NCBI GenBank assembly: GCA_964559835.1
Contig: CAZLJE010000058.1
Span: 1-18,054 of the forward strand
Direction: 5' to 3'
Origin: DAISJI01 sp964559835
GTDB taxonomy: Bacteria; Acidobacteriota; Terriglobia; Terriglobales; Acidobacteriaceae
DNA length: 18,054 nucleotides
The notes below the pieces were generated by a model. The model did no database searches. It saw only the letters and a list, made by a program, of their open reading frames with translations, and was not told the DNA's origin. Each line of letters starts with the position of its first letter. Position 1 is the stretch's first letter. Of this stretch, positions 6,912 through 14,400 are shown in pieces. A program made the translations under genes and the position numbers.

Positions 6912-6969
6912 CGGTTTTCAGGAATGGAACTTTTGATTTTATCAGGAGATCGCGGCGGGGGAAGAATTG

Positions 6970-7060
6970 GTGATTTAGCGATTTGTGATTGGTGATTGAA
7001 TGGATCGCCCGTCGCAACTGCCGGCGCAATCACTCAATCACAAATCACTCAATCGCTAAA
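6970..7060. repeat. Inverted repeat of 7-8-nt units between gcvH and gcvPA
   Basis: Left arm 6974-6998 pairs with right arm 7027-7060: blocks of 10, 8 and 7 bp (6974-6983 with 7051-7060; 6984-6991 with 7035-7042; 6992-6998 with 7027-7033), leaving one unpaired 8-nt unit on the right (7043-7050). Units are variants of GTGATTT, GCGATTT and GTGATTG. The right arm ends 3 nt from the gcvH stop codon. Confidence 0.85.
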
Positions 7061-7063
7061 CGC

Positions 7064-7453
7064 TTAGTGTCCGCCTTCTTCGGCGATGAACTTCTCGTAA
7101 TCGGCTGCGGACATCAATCCGCTGGAGTCGCCCGCGTTGGCGAGCTTCACTTTCACGATCCAGGAGCCGTGGGCGTCGCTGTTGATCTTTTCCGGCGACT
7201 TCGTCAGTTCCTCGTTGATCGCCGTCACCGTCCCCGTGACGGGCGCGTAAATGTCGGATACGGCCTTGACCGACTCGACCGTGCCGAATGTCTTGCCCTT
7301 CTCCAGCGAGGCGCCGACCTTCGGCAGTTCGACGAAGACGATGTCGCCGAGCGAGTTCTGGGCGTAGTCGGTGATGCCGATGGTGCCCGTGTCGCCCTCG
7401 ATCTTCACCCACTCGTGTTCTTTCGTGTACTTGTATTCCGCGGGATATGCCAT
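7064..7453 (-). CDS. gcvH: Glycine cleavage system H protein
   Basis: 129-residue lipoyl carrier that shuttles the aminomethyl group from the P protein to the T protein and electrons to the L protein. The lipoylation site is Lys63 in GTVESVKAVSDIYAP, a family signature; the start MAYPAEYKYTKEHEWV and the tail block LMSAADYEKFI are also typical, and the length is normal. GGAG lies 10 nt before the ATG. The gene is flanked on both sides by nearly identical inverted repeats, in the same orientation, inside an otherwise ordinary operon. Confidence 0.96.
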   Translation of the reverse strand: MAYPAEYKYTKEHEWVKIEGDTGTIGITDYAQNSLGDIVFVELPKVGASLEKGKTFGTVESVKAVSDIYAPVTGTVTAINEELTKSPEKINSDAHGSWIVKVKLANAGDSSGLMSAADYEKFIAEEGGH

Positions 7454-7489
7454 CTGTTTCTAGCTCCAGGAATCCGAATTCGATCCGGT

Positions 7490-7570
7490 ATTTGTGATTT
7501 AGCGATTTGTGATTTGCGATTGCCAGTTACTTCGACGTAATCACCAATCACAAATCACTCAATCACAAAT
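7490..7570. repeat. Inverted repeat of 7-8-nt units between gcvT and gcvH
   Basis: 7490-7521 and 7539-7570 are reverse complements at 28 of 32 positions around a 17-nt loop. Left units: ATTTGTG, ATTTAGCG, ATTTGTG, ATTTGCG. Right arm built from AATCACA and AATCACC. The right arm directly abuts the gcvT stop codon (7571-7573). 7494-7522 matches 6970-6998 at 27 of 29 positions, and 7545-7564 is identical to 7035-7054. Confidence 0.92.
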
Positions 7571-8722
7571 CTATTCTGCCTTCTTCTTCGGCGGCCGCTT
7601 ATAAAATGGTGTCGGCACGACCTTCGCCTTCACCGCCTGGCCGCGAATCTCGACCGCGACGATGGTGTCCACCTGCCCGAATTGCGGCGGCACATACGCA
7701 AGCGCGATGTTCTTCTTCAGGAACGGCGCATGACTTCCGCTGGTCACGTATCCGATCTCTTTGCCGGCTTCGTCCATGACCTTGTATCCGTCGCGCCCGA
7801 TGCCGCGCTCCATCATTTCGAGCCCGACCAGCACCCGCGGCACGCCTTCGACCTTCTGGCGCTCCAACGCGCGATGGCCGATGAACTCACCCTTCTCCAT
7901 CTTCAGCCAGCGGTCGAGACCGGCTTCCCACACGGTGATCGTGTCCGAGATCTCGTGTCCGTACAGCGCCAGCTTGCCTTCCAGGCGCAGCGTGTTGCGC
8001 GCGCCGAGGCCGCAGGGCAGCAGTCCGAATTCCTTGCCCGCTTCCATCACTTGGTTCCACACGCGCGAACTGGTCTCTTCGTCGGTGGGCACGTAGATCT
8101 CGAATCCGTCTTCGGCCGTGTACCCGGTGCGCGCGATGAGCGTGTTCTTCAGGCCGCAGACGGTGCCGTGCGTGAACCAGTAGAACTTCACCTTCGAAAG
8201 GTCGGCGTCGGTCAGCTTCTGCAACGTTTCCTGCGCCCTGGGGCCCTGGATCGCGATCTGGGTGAAGTCGTCGCTCAGGTGCTCGACTTTGCAGTCAAAC
8301 CCTTTCGTATTCTCGCGGACCCAGTCGATGTCCTTTTCGCGCGTGCCCGCGTTGATGACAAAAAGGAAATCGTCGTCCGCCATCCGGTGGACGATCACGT
8401 CATCCACGAACGTGCCCTGCGGATACAGCATGGCCGAGTACTGGCACTGTCCGTGGGCCAGCTTGGACGCGTCGTTCATAGAGATGTGCTGGACCGCCGC
8501 GAGCGCCTCGCGCCCATGGATGCGGATGTCGCCCATGTGGCTGACGTCGAAGATGCCGATGCCCGTCCGGACCGCCATGTGTTCGGCGATCAGTCCCGCC
8601 TTGTACTCGACGGGCATGTCCCAGCCGTTGAAGTCCACCATCTTCGCCCCGAGCCGGCGGTGGGTAGCGTTCAGTGCGGTCTTGCGAAGCACGGAAGGGG
8701 TAACGTCAGTGGTGGAGGACAC
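7571..8722 (-). CDS. gcvT: Glycine cleavage system T protein (aminomethyltransferase)
   Basis: 383 residues; transfers the methylene group from aminomethyl-lipoyl-GcvH to tetrahydrofolate and releases ammonia. Family blocks: LGAKMVDFNGWDMPVEY (24-40), GIFDVSHMGDI (56-66), FVDDVIVHR, ARTGYTAEDGFEIY, and the C-terminal GYVTSGSHAPFLKKNIALAYV. The start is a GTG (8720-8722) with GGAG 8 nt upstream; a second GTG eleven codons in, just before LRKTALNATHRRLG, would give the more usual N-terminus. First gene of gcvT-gcvH-gcvPA-gcvPB. The K/P/A-rich tail ends directly at an inverted repeat. Confidence 0.95.
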   Translation of the reverse strand: MSSTTDVTPSVLRKTALNATHRRLGAKMVDFNGWDMPVEYKAGLIAEHMAVRTGIGIFDVSHMGDIRIHGREALAAVQHISMNDASKLAHGQCQYSAMLYPQGTFVDDVIVHRMADDDFLFVINAGTREKDIDWVRENTKGFDCKVEHLSDDFTQIAIQGPRAQETLQKLTDADLSKVKFYWFTHGTVCGLKNTLIARTGYTAEDGFEIYVPTDEETSSRVWNQVMEAGKEFGLLPCGLGARNTLRLEGKLALYGHEISDTITVWEAGLDRWLKMEKGEFIGHRALERQKVEGVPRVLVGLEMMERGIGRDGYKVMDEAGKEIGYVTSGSHAPFLKKNIALAYVPPQFGQVDTIVAVEIRGQAVKAKVVPTPFYKRPPKKKAE

Positions 8723-8966
8723 GGTTCTGCTCCGGATGCTCTAGTCGGGACCTGAGAGGAATCGCAACCCGTTAACCTAACACGCTGCCACGTCTCCGGG
8801 CAACGAAACGTTACCAATGTGCGGGCCTTAATCCCTCAGCACCTTTCCTTTTTGCGCGATTCTCGATAGAGTGCCCCTACCTCCTTTCAGGTTCAACTAA
8901 GATCGAGGTCCCCAGACCCGCCGCTGTCGGGTTGCAGCACAGCGTATTTCTGCCGGAGAGGCTAGG
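8723..8966. other. Divergent regulatory region, gcvT (minus) / response regulator (plus)
   Basis: 244 nt shared by two divergent genes. For gcvT only a weak promoter candidate is visible: TTGCCC (8798-8803) and TAGGTT (8774-8779) on the minus strand, spacer 18. For the plus-strand gene I find no convincing -35/-10 pair. No complete glycine riboswitch core was found. Confidence 0.4.
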
Positions 8967-9347
8967 GTGCACGACCGTTTGTTGTTATGCGTTGACGACG
9001 AAATCAACGGTCTCCAATTGCGGAAGATCATCCTGGAGTCGAAGGGCTACCGGGTCCTGATCGCCGCGTCTGGATCCGAGGGTATCCGCCTGTTTGAAGA
9101 GAATCCGGTCGACCTCGTCGTCCTCGACTTCCTCATGCCCCAGATGAACGGTGATGAGGTGGCCGATCGCATGCGCCGGCTCAAACCGCACGTCCCGATC
9201 ATCATGCTGTCGGCGTATTACGACCTGCCTGCCCGCGTGGACCAACTGGTGGATGCCCGCATCGTCAAGGGCGAATCGACGCAGAACCTGATCGACACCG
9301 TTGCGCGCTTGCTTAAATCGAAATCCTCGGCCGCCGGGAGCGAGTAG
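8967..9347 (+). CDS. Single-domain response regulator (receiver domain only)
   Basis: 126 residues forming one receiver domain: acidic pair Asp10/Asp11 in LLLCVDDE, phosphoacceptor Asp54 in VVLDFLMP, Ser82 in MLSAYYD and Lys101 in IVKGES. No output domain follows, so it acts through protein contact, as CheY- or Spo0F-type proteins do, or relays phosphate. No kinase is nearby, so its partner is encoded elsewhere. The start is a GTG with GGAGAG (8955-8960) 6 nt upstream. The stop is followed 3 nt later by a G-rich heptamer repeat; the next gene is convergent. Confidence 0.88.
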   Translation: MHDRLLLCVDDEINGLQLRKIILESKGYRVLIAASGSEGIRLFEENPVDLVVLDFLMPQMNGDEVADRMRRLKPHVPIIMLSAYYDLPARVDQLVDARIVKGESTQNLIDTVARLLKSKSSAAGSE

Positions 9348-9350
9348 AAG

Positions 9351-9450
9351 GGGCGTAGGGCTCAGGGCGTAGGGTATAGGGCTCAGGGAGTAGGCCGTAG
9401 GGCGTTGTGGTTTTCGTTTTGATTTTCCCTACGCCCTGAGCCCTATGCCC
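9351..9450. repeat. G-rich 7-nt-unit inverted repeat between convergent genes; G-quadruplex potential
   Basis: From 9351 the plus strand reads seven consecutive 7-mers (GGGCGTA, GGGCTCA, GGGCGTA, GGGTATA, GGGCTCA, GGGAGTA, GGCCGTA). 9351-9374 pairs with 9427-9450 at 23 of 24 positions, the exception being G-T/G-U. Runs of GGG spaced by exactly 4 nt also satisfy the G-quadruplex pattern (9351-9388). It sits between the stop codons of the response regulator (9345-9347) and the Cys-rich gene (9460-9462) and probably ends both transcripts. Confidence 0.92.
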
Positions 9451-9459
9451 TCATCCCTA

Positions 9460-9627
9460 TCAGTACTGCGCCTGGAGGTCGCACGCCTCGCGGCACTCCA
9501 GGCAATAGTAAAGACCGTCCTTGCAAAGACGGACGTCATGTTCGCCCTGGCACATGCCGCAGTACTTGTCGCAGATGCACCTGGTTTCTTCCAGGTCGCA
9601 GACCGAACACTTGTATGCATCTGCCAT
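9460..9627 (-). CDS. Small Cys-rich protein, probable metal-binding
   Basis: 55-residue ORF starting MADAYKCSVCDLEE. It has ten cysteines: 7, 10, 17, 19, 23, 26, 35, 42, 45 and 49. CSVC, CGMC and CLEC are CxxC pairs, and CIC adds a close pair. The pattern fits two or more zinc sites, or a small redox or metal-binding protein. AGGGA lies a few nt before the ATG. Overlapping longer frames on both strands (R- and A-rich) are less protein-like. I do not recognise a named family. Convergent with the response regulator; it lies just upstream of the repeat-derived terminator. A CsgG-like gene precedes it on the same strand after about 67 nt. Confidence 0.65.
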   Translation of the reverse strand: MADAYKCSVCDLEETRCICDKYCGMCQGEHDVRLCKDGLYYCLECREACDLQAQY

Positions 9628-9676
9628 AAGTTCCCTGCCCGGGCTGTGCGCGTGCGATGCTCCGCCCCGCTTTTCA

Positions 9677-9700
9677 ATTACTCGATTACTCGATTTACTG
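9677..9700. repeat. Three 8-nt units carrying the stop codon of the CsgG-like gene
   Basis: Plus strand units ATTACTCG (9677-9684), ATTACTCG (9685-9692) and ATTTACTG (9693-9700). On the minus strand the last one contains the TAA stop (9695-9697), and the next supplies a second in-frame TAA. No complementary arm was found nearby. Confidence 0.7.
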
Positions 9701-10702
9701 CGTGATCGTCTTCGCCAGGTCGCCGACCTTTAAACCGCTGCCGGTAACCAGATTTCCGACGGCCGAGATATCGTCGACGTCGGTGATCTGGATCGTACCG
9801 ACCTGCGAGGACAGGCGGCGGATCACCTTTCCGGTCGCCGGGTCCTTGATCTCTCTTGACACGCGCTCGACCGATAACTGGTCGCCGACCTTGATCCCAG
9901 TCTTCGACCCGATGTTCAGGACGATGGTCTTGCCATCGATCGCCGCCACCAAGCCTTCGACGCTGATGCTCCGCGCCTCGACTTTGCCGGCGTCGGCGAT
10001 CAGCCCGGTCGACATCTGGTCCACCGCGGCTTTCACCGCTTCGCCGATGATGGTGTTCTGGAAATCGCTGCTGCCGAAGTCCACGCCGCCCGCGCCAAAT
10101 CCGTGCCAGTTGCTGCCGCCGCCGAGCATCGAGGTGCTCTCGCGGCTGGACTCGCCCTTGCCTTCGGAGGCGACGAGGATCTCGGCGGTGTCGATGTTCA
10201 CGACGCGCGCGTCGATCTGGACGATGGCCTTCGACTTCTTATGGCTGAAGCCGCCCAACCCGAAGCCGCCGAGGCCGCCACCGGAGCCGCCGACCTTCGT
10301 GTTCTTGGTGTCGTTACCGAACTGCGTGATGCTGCCCACGATGATGGCGTCGACCCCAAGCAGCTTGCCGAGTTTGGCGGCGGAGGCGGGATTCGCGCGA
10401 TCGCTGTTGGAGAAGTTCTGCTCCGCCAGGATCTTGTCGAGCGCCTTGCGCTCGATCACCGAGTACGTGCCGTCCTTGACCAGTTTGGTCACCAGCAGGT
10501 CGGTGATGCCTTTGCCCACGTCGATGTCGCTGCCGAAAAGAGCGGCGACGGTGGAGCGCACGGTGGCGTAATCAAAATCGAGTACGGCAACGCGTCTCTT
10601 GCGTCCTTTGGCCGGCGCGCCGGCCGGGGCAGCTTGCGCACAGACGTCGGCGCACAATGAGAGCAGCAACATCATCACGAACAGGATTCTTCCCTTTTTC
10701 AT
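9695..10702 (-). CDS. Exported CsgG/FlgT-like protein
   Basis: 335 residues. Signal peptide MKKGRILFVMMLLLSLCADVCAQA, probable cleavage near residue 24; LSLC is a poor lipobox, so a lipoprotein is less likely. Residues about 36-240 match the CsgG/HfaB pattern: RRVAVLDFDYATV, GKGITDLLVTKLVKDGTYSVIERKALDKILAEQ, and LLGVDAIIVGSITQFG. Two Gly-rich loops (138-152 and 193-211) interrupt it. The end (246-333, including GKTIVLNIGSKTGIKVGDQL) resembles the C-terminal domain of FlgT. CsgG itself secretes curli subunits, but no curli genes are here, so a periplasmic or outer-membrane assembly role is only inferred. The start follows AGGAGG; the ORF's first GTG lies within that ribosome site. Confidence 0.8.
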   Translation of the reverse strand: MKKGRILFVMMLLLSLCADVCAQAAPAGAPAKGRKRRVAVLDFDYATVRSTVAALFGSDIDVGKGITDLLVTKLVKDGTYSVIERKALDKILAEQNFSNSDRANPASAAKLGKLLGVDAIIVGSITQFGNDTKNTKVGGSGGGLGGFGLGGFSHKKSKAIVQIDARVVNIDTAEILVASEGKGESSRESTSMLGGGSNWHGFGAGGVDFGSSDFQNTIIGEAVKAAVDQMSTGLIADAGKVEARSISVEGLVAAIDGKTIVLNIGSKTGIKVGDQLSVERVSREIKDPATGKVIRRLSSQVGTIQITDVDDISAVGNLVTGSGLKVGDLAKTITQ

Positions 10703-10788
10703 CGCACTCCTCCTCACAACGGAACGGACCCGGTAAACCCACGCGCAGCCGAGGATGTACTCACGGCAGGCACTCTGGAACCGGCGCG

Positions 10789-10817
10789 ATTCTATGAAAG
10801 GTCGTGGGCAGTGTCAA
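10789..10817 (-). promoter_or_regulatory. Strong sigma-70 type promoter of the CsgG-like gene
   Basis: Minus strand: -35 TTGACA (10812-10817), 17-bp spacer, -10 TAGAAT (10789-10794; 5 of 6). It lies 87 nt before the start codon, giving a leader of roughly 75-80 nt. Confidence 0.8.
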
Positions 10818-10907
10818 AGCAAATTGGGGATCGGAGAAAGAGTGTCCCGAAGTTGCACTTTTCTGCGTAGAGCAGCCCGAAATCGCGCGCAGTTACGGGA
10901 AAAGGCG

Positions 10908-10940
10908 AATGAAAAGCGCACAGTGACGATCAGCCGATTT
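10908..10940 (-). repeat. 33-nt conserved element, copy A
   Basis: First of three ungapped 33-nt copies (others 15075-15107 and 16544-16576); 26 positions are identical in all three, including AGCGCACA, ACGA and GCCGATTT as read on the plus strand. In this copy TGACGAT (10924-10930) and ATCGTCA (10941-10947) form a perfect 7-bp stem. It lies 91 nt upstream of the -35 of the CsgG-like gene and 36 nt after the stop of the membrane-protein gene. Strand is given relative to the downstream gene. Confidence 0.85.
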
Positions 10941-10976
10941 ATCGTCAATCATCCGCCGAATTCAATAACATCTGCG

Positions 10977-11363
10977 CTATACGTGGGGACTGAGCAGCCG
11001 CTTCAGGACGCGCACGAACGTGAAGCCGAGCACGAATAACATGAATACGTAGAATGCGGCAGCGAATACAGCAGCACCGACCGGGATGTCTTGCCTGTTA
11101 CGGATGGCCTGTACAAGGGGGCCGATGAATAAGAGCGCAGCGAGAGGACAGCATATCAGTGCGAGCCTCTGTCTCGTCGAGCTTCCAGTGAATTGCACAT
11201 TGCGAAGATACCTGCGCGTGAATAGCACAACCGCAGTGATACTTACGCTCAACAGAATCACAGCCGTCCAGAGCGGCGGAGTGTGTGCGGTTATTAGACC
11301 GAGTGCGACAGCAGTGCATCCCAAAACCAGGCCGACGAAAAATAGAACCAATCGTTTTAGCAT
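10977..11363 (-). CDS. Small four-helix membrane protein, function unknown
   Basis: 128 residues with four hydrophobic segments: about 3-22 (LVLFFVGLVLGCTAVALGLI), 29-46 (WTAVILLSVSITAVVLF), 65-84 (LALICCPLAALLFIGPLV) and 93-117 (VGAAVFAAAFYVFMLFVLGFTFV), ending RVLKRLLSPHV. Basic residues between helices suggest an inner-membrane protein. I recognise no family. The start is the ATG at 11361-11363; a TTG three codons upstream, with AAGG 8 nt before it, is possible. It follows the Asp-box gene on the same strand after 97 nt with no clear terminator or promoter between. Confidence 0.6.
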   Translation of the reverse strand: MLKRLVLFFVGLVLGCTAVALGLITAHTPPLWTAVILLSVSITAVVLFTRRYLRNVQFTGSSTRQRLALICCPLAALLFIGPLVQAIRNRQDIPVGAAVFAAAFYVFMLFVLGFTFVRVLKRLLSPHV

Positions 11364-11460
11364 TGGTACCAAGTTATGAGCCTTCTTGATTGTTGATAAC
11401 AGTTACGTTTCACACGTGCTACGAACCACCCGTCCTCGCCCGCAAAAAACCGCGACGTGC

Positions 11461-14400
11461 CTATTTTTTGACTGCCGCCTTTGCCCCCTTTCCCGGCGCG
11501 GCAGAGGATGCGAAAGTGCAGGGCGGATCGACCAGCGTGCTGGATGAAACCTGCAGCGGATCCAGATGGTTCTTGCCCAGCAGGGTATTGAACGCGACCA
11601 GGTCCTCCGACTGCATTTTCTTCCATGCCGCCACCGTAGCGTTGTACTCCTTGCAGTGAGCTTCCCAGGTATCGATCTGGGCGCGCGTCGGCGCTTCATC
11701 CAGCCCGACCTGCGACGTGCTGACAATGGCATTGAAGTCGCCGTTGAGGGTATTAAATGGCACGAGAGCACCCGGCACGGGTGCGCCTCCGCGACCCCGT
11801 CCACCGAAGCCTCCACTGCTGCCGTCTCGACGGGCGGCAACGCCGCCGAATGCGGCGAGTTTGGCGTCCATATTCTTGGTCGCATCGGCCACGTCGACGG
11901 GGAGTTGATGGGCCTTCAACGACTCCACCTGCTGGCGTACCGCCAAGACGTCTGAGTTTCCGGCATCGGAATCCCTGGCGCCCTGGAATGCCAATGACAA
12001 GAGCTTGTTCTTGGCGCGCAGGTCGGCCATCACCTTGGCGCTCTCGCCGACACGCGGATCATTGTGAACCGTGACCGTTTGGGCGTACGTCTTTCCATCC
12101 ACGATGAGCTTGAGCGTGTAGACGCCGGGGATGACTTGCGGTCCGTGCGGACCGGGAGTGACATATCCGCCCGGCGCCACGTTCATTTGATTTTCGAGGT
12201 CCAGGTTCAGTGCCGGGGGATCGTCGTAACGCAGGTCCCAATTGGTGCGATTGGTGCCCGCTTTCGTGGGCAAGGCCAGATCGGACCCTTTGGCGACCCA
12301 GTATTCGGGATAGGGCCAGCGTTCCGGAAGCGCCGGCGGAATGCTCGACATGGTGCGAACGAGTTTGCCGTCGGCGTCGAACACTTGCAGTTTTATCTCG
12401 CCCGAAGCCGGCTGAGCCAGGTGGTAATAGAGGATGGCGCCGTACGGCGGGTTCGACGCGTGCGGCAACTCGGGATTGAGGGGCTGGTCCCAGTTATCGC
12501 TTACGCGAGCGCGGATGGCATCCCCGGGCTTGAAAAAATAAACCGGGGCGTCTGCGATCGCTTGCGACTTTTCTGCAATCTCGCGCAGAGGCGTGGTGTC
12601 ATCGAGAACGTAGAAACCGCGGCCGTAGGTGCCGATGACAAGGTCACTCATGCGATCGTCGGTGTGAAAGACCATGTCGCGGATGGAGGTGCTGGGCAGA
12701 TTCTGGCGCAGCGACTGCCAATGGTCACCATCATCGAACGAGACGTAGACGGTGGTCTCCGTCCCGGCAAAGAGCAAACCTTTTTGTTTGGGGTCCTCGC
12801 GGACCACGTTGACCCAGCTTCCGGTAGCCTGCCCGGTGGGCAATCCGTTGACGATCTTGCTCCAGGTTTTGCCGCCGTCGTGGGTGCGCCATATCAACGG
12901 GATGTTGCTCAACGGGATGTTGCCGAGGGAGCCCGCCTGTCCAGGGCCTCCCTGCCGGCCGGAGAGATACGCAGTGTTGACGTCGGTGTGTCCAGCTTCG
13001 ATGGTGTTGAAGATAACGGCGGCGTCCTGGCCAACGTTGCTCACATTGTTCCAATGCGCGCCACCATCCATGGTGTTGTAAATCTGTCCACTGTTACTCA
13101 CCGTCCAAAACACTCCCTTGCGGACGGTCGAGATGGCAAAGTCATTGATGAAGGGCGGGGGCGGGGTACCGCGTCCGCCGCCGGCAGCCGGAGCAGGCGG
13201 AGCAGGCGATGCAGCAGCAGCCGGTGCTGGCGCCGGGGTGCCGCAGGGAACTTGTGGCTTGCCCTTCTCGATCGTAAGGTCAGGACTGAACGCCTTCCAG
13301 GAATGCGCCATGTCGCGCGATACCATCAGGCACTGCATGTCGGTATAGATCGCGTGAGGATCGAAAGGATCGATTCTCCGCCAGGAGTCCCGGCTCGAGC
13401 GGTACTTGGCCGCATTCACCCCAAAATTTGGCGCAGAATTTTCCCATTGGCCGGTGGCCAGATTGATCTTCACCAGGCTGGTGCCACCCCCGGCAGCGCC
13501 GTAACCGAGACCATAGATGATGTTGGGATCGGTGGGATCGGCCGTGAGCGTGCCGAACTCGGAAGAGGGCAGCGGCATCCAGTCGACCTCGGAGACCTGG
13601 CCCACGTCGCCGCGCGCACGCGTCATGACCGCTCCGGTGTCCTGCTGCGAAGCCATGATCCAGTACGGATAGCGGTTGTCGGTCGAGATGTGGTAGACCT
13701 GCGCGATCGGCAACGCGTAATAGCTGCTCCACGCAAGGCCGCCGTCAAACGTGATCGCCGCGCCCTGGTCCGTCCCAAAGAGCATGCGCTTGCTGTCAGC
13801 CGGATCGATCCAGATGTCGTGCATGTCTTCACCGCCGGGAGCGCCTTTGAAGGCGAAGAAGGTCTGGCCGCCATCGGTGGACTTATAGGCGGCGGTGCTC
13901 AACGTGTACACGACGTCGGGATTTTGCGTATCCACCCAGACACCGCAGATGTAGTCCCTGCCGCCGATGCGCGTATCGTCGCCCGCCATGTGTTTCCACG
14001 TGGCGCCCTGGTCGTCCGAGCGGAACAGTCCGGAAGCATTCTGACGGGGCGCGCCGACGAGATAAATCCGTTGACCGCGGGTGTGCATGGCTACCGCTAC
14101 GCCAATGCGTCCGGTGGTTAACGGATTGGAAGTGATTTCCGTCCAGGTCTTACCTTCGTCGAGAGACTTGTAGAGCTTGGTGTGGCTGGGACCCTGCGCG
14201 CCCGGAGCTGCGTCGCCACCTGCAGGGAACCCCCTGCGCTCTGCTTCGGTGGTGGCAAAAATCACGTTCGGTTCGTCAAAGGCCGAAGAGAGATCGCGGC
14301 CGCCGGTCTCATCGTCCACGTGCAACACGTTCGACCAGGTCTGGCCGCCGTTGTCGGTACGGAATATGCCGCGTTGCGTGCCGGTGACGCCGCCGATGGC

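Noticed and set aside
8723..8830. Glycine riboswitch upstream of gcvT (CTCTCAGG followed by a short pairing segment)
   Set aside because: CTCTCAGG resembles the 3' part of the aptamer, but I could not find the 5' core (GAAGGGGCAA-like) or a second aptamer; a covariance-model search would settle it.
9429..9677. 82-codon minus frame over the Cys-rich gene
   Set aside because: Low-complexity R/A/S/T composition; the neighbouring frame gives a Cys-patterned protein with a ribosome site and a stop at the terminator.
10755..11039. 94-codon plus-strand frame whose translation across the 33-nt element reads ANEKRTVTISRF, similar to ANEQRTLTISRF at copy B
   Set aside because: Similarity stops at the element edges, copy C reaches a stop soon after, and variable positions do not favour third codon positions, so I treat the element as DNA or RNA, not protein remnants.
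12064..14121. 685-codon open frame on the plus strand
   Set aside because: It is fully antisense to the Asp-box gene, R/G/V/D-rich, without recognisable domains; long antisense frames are expected opposite GC-rich genes.
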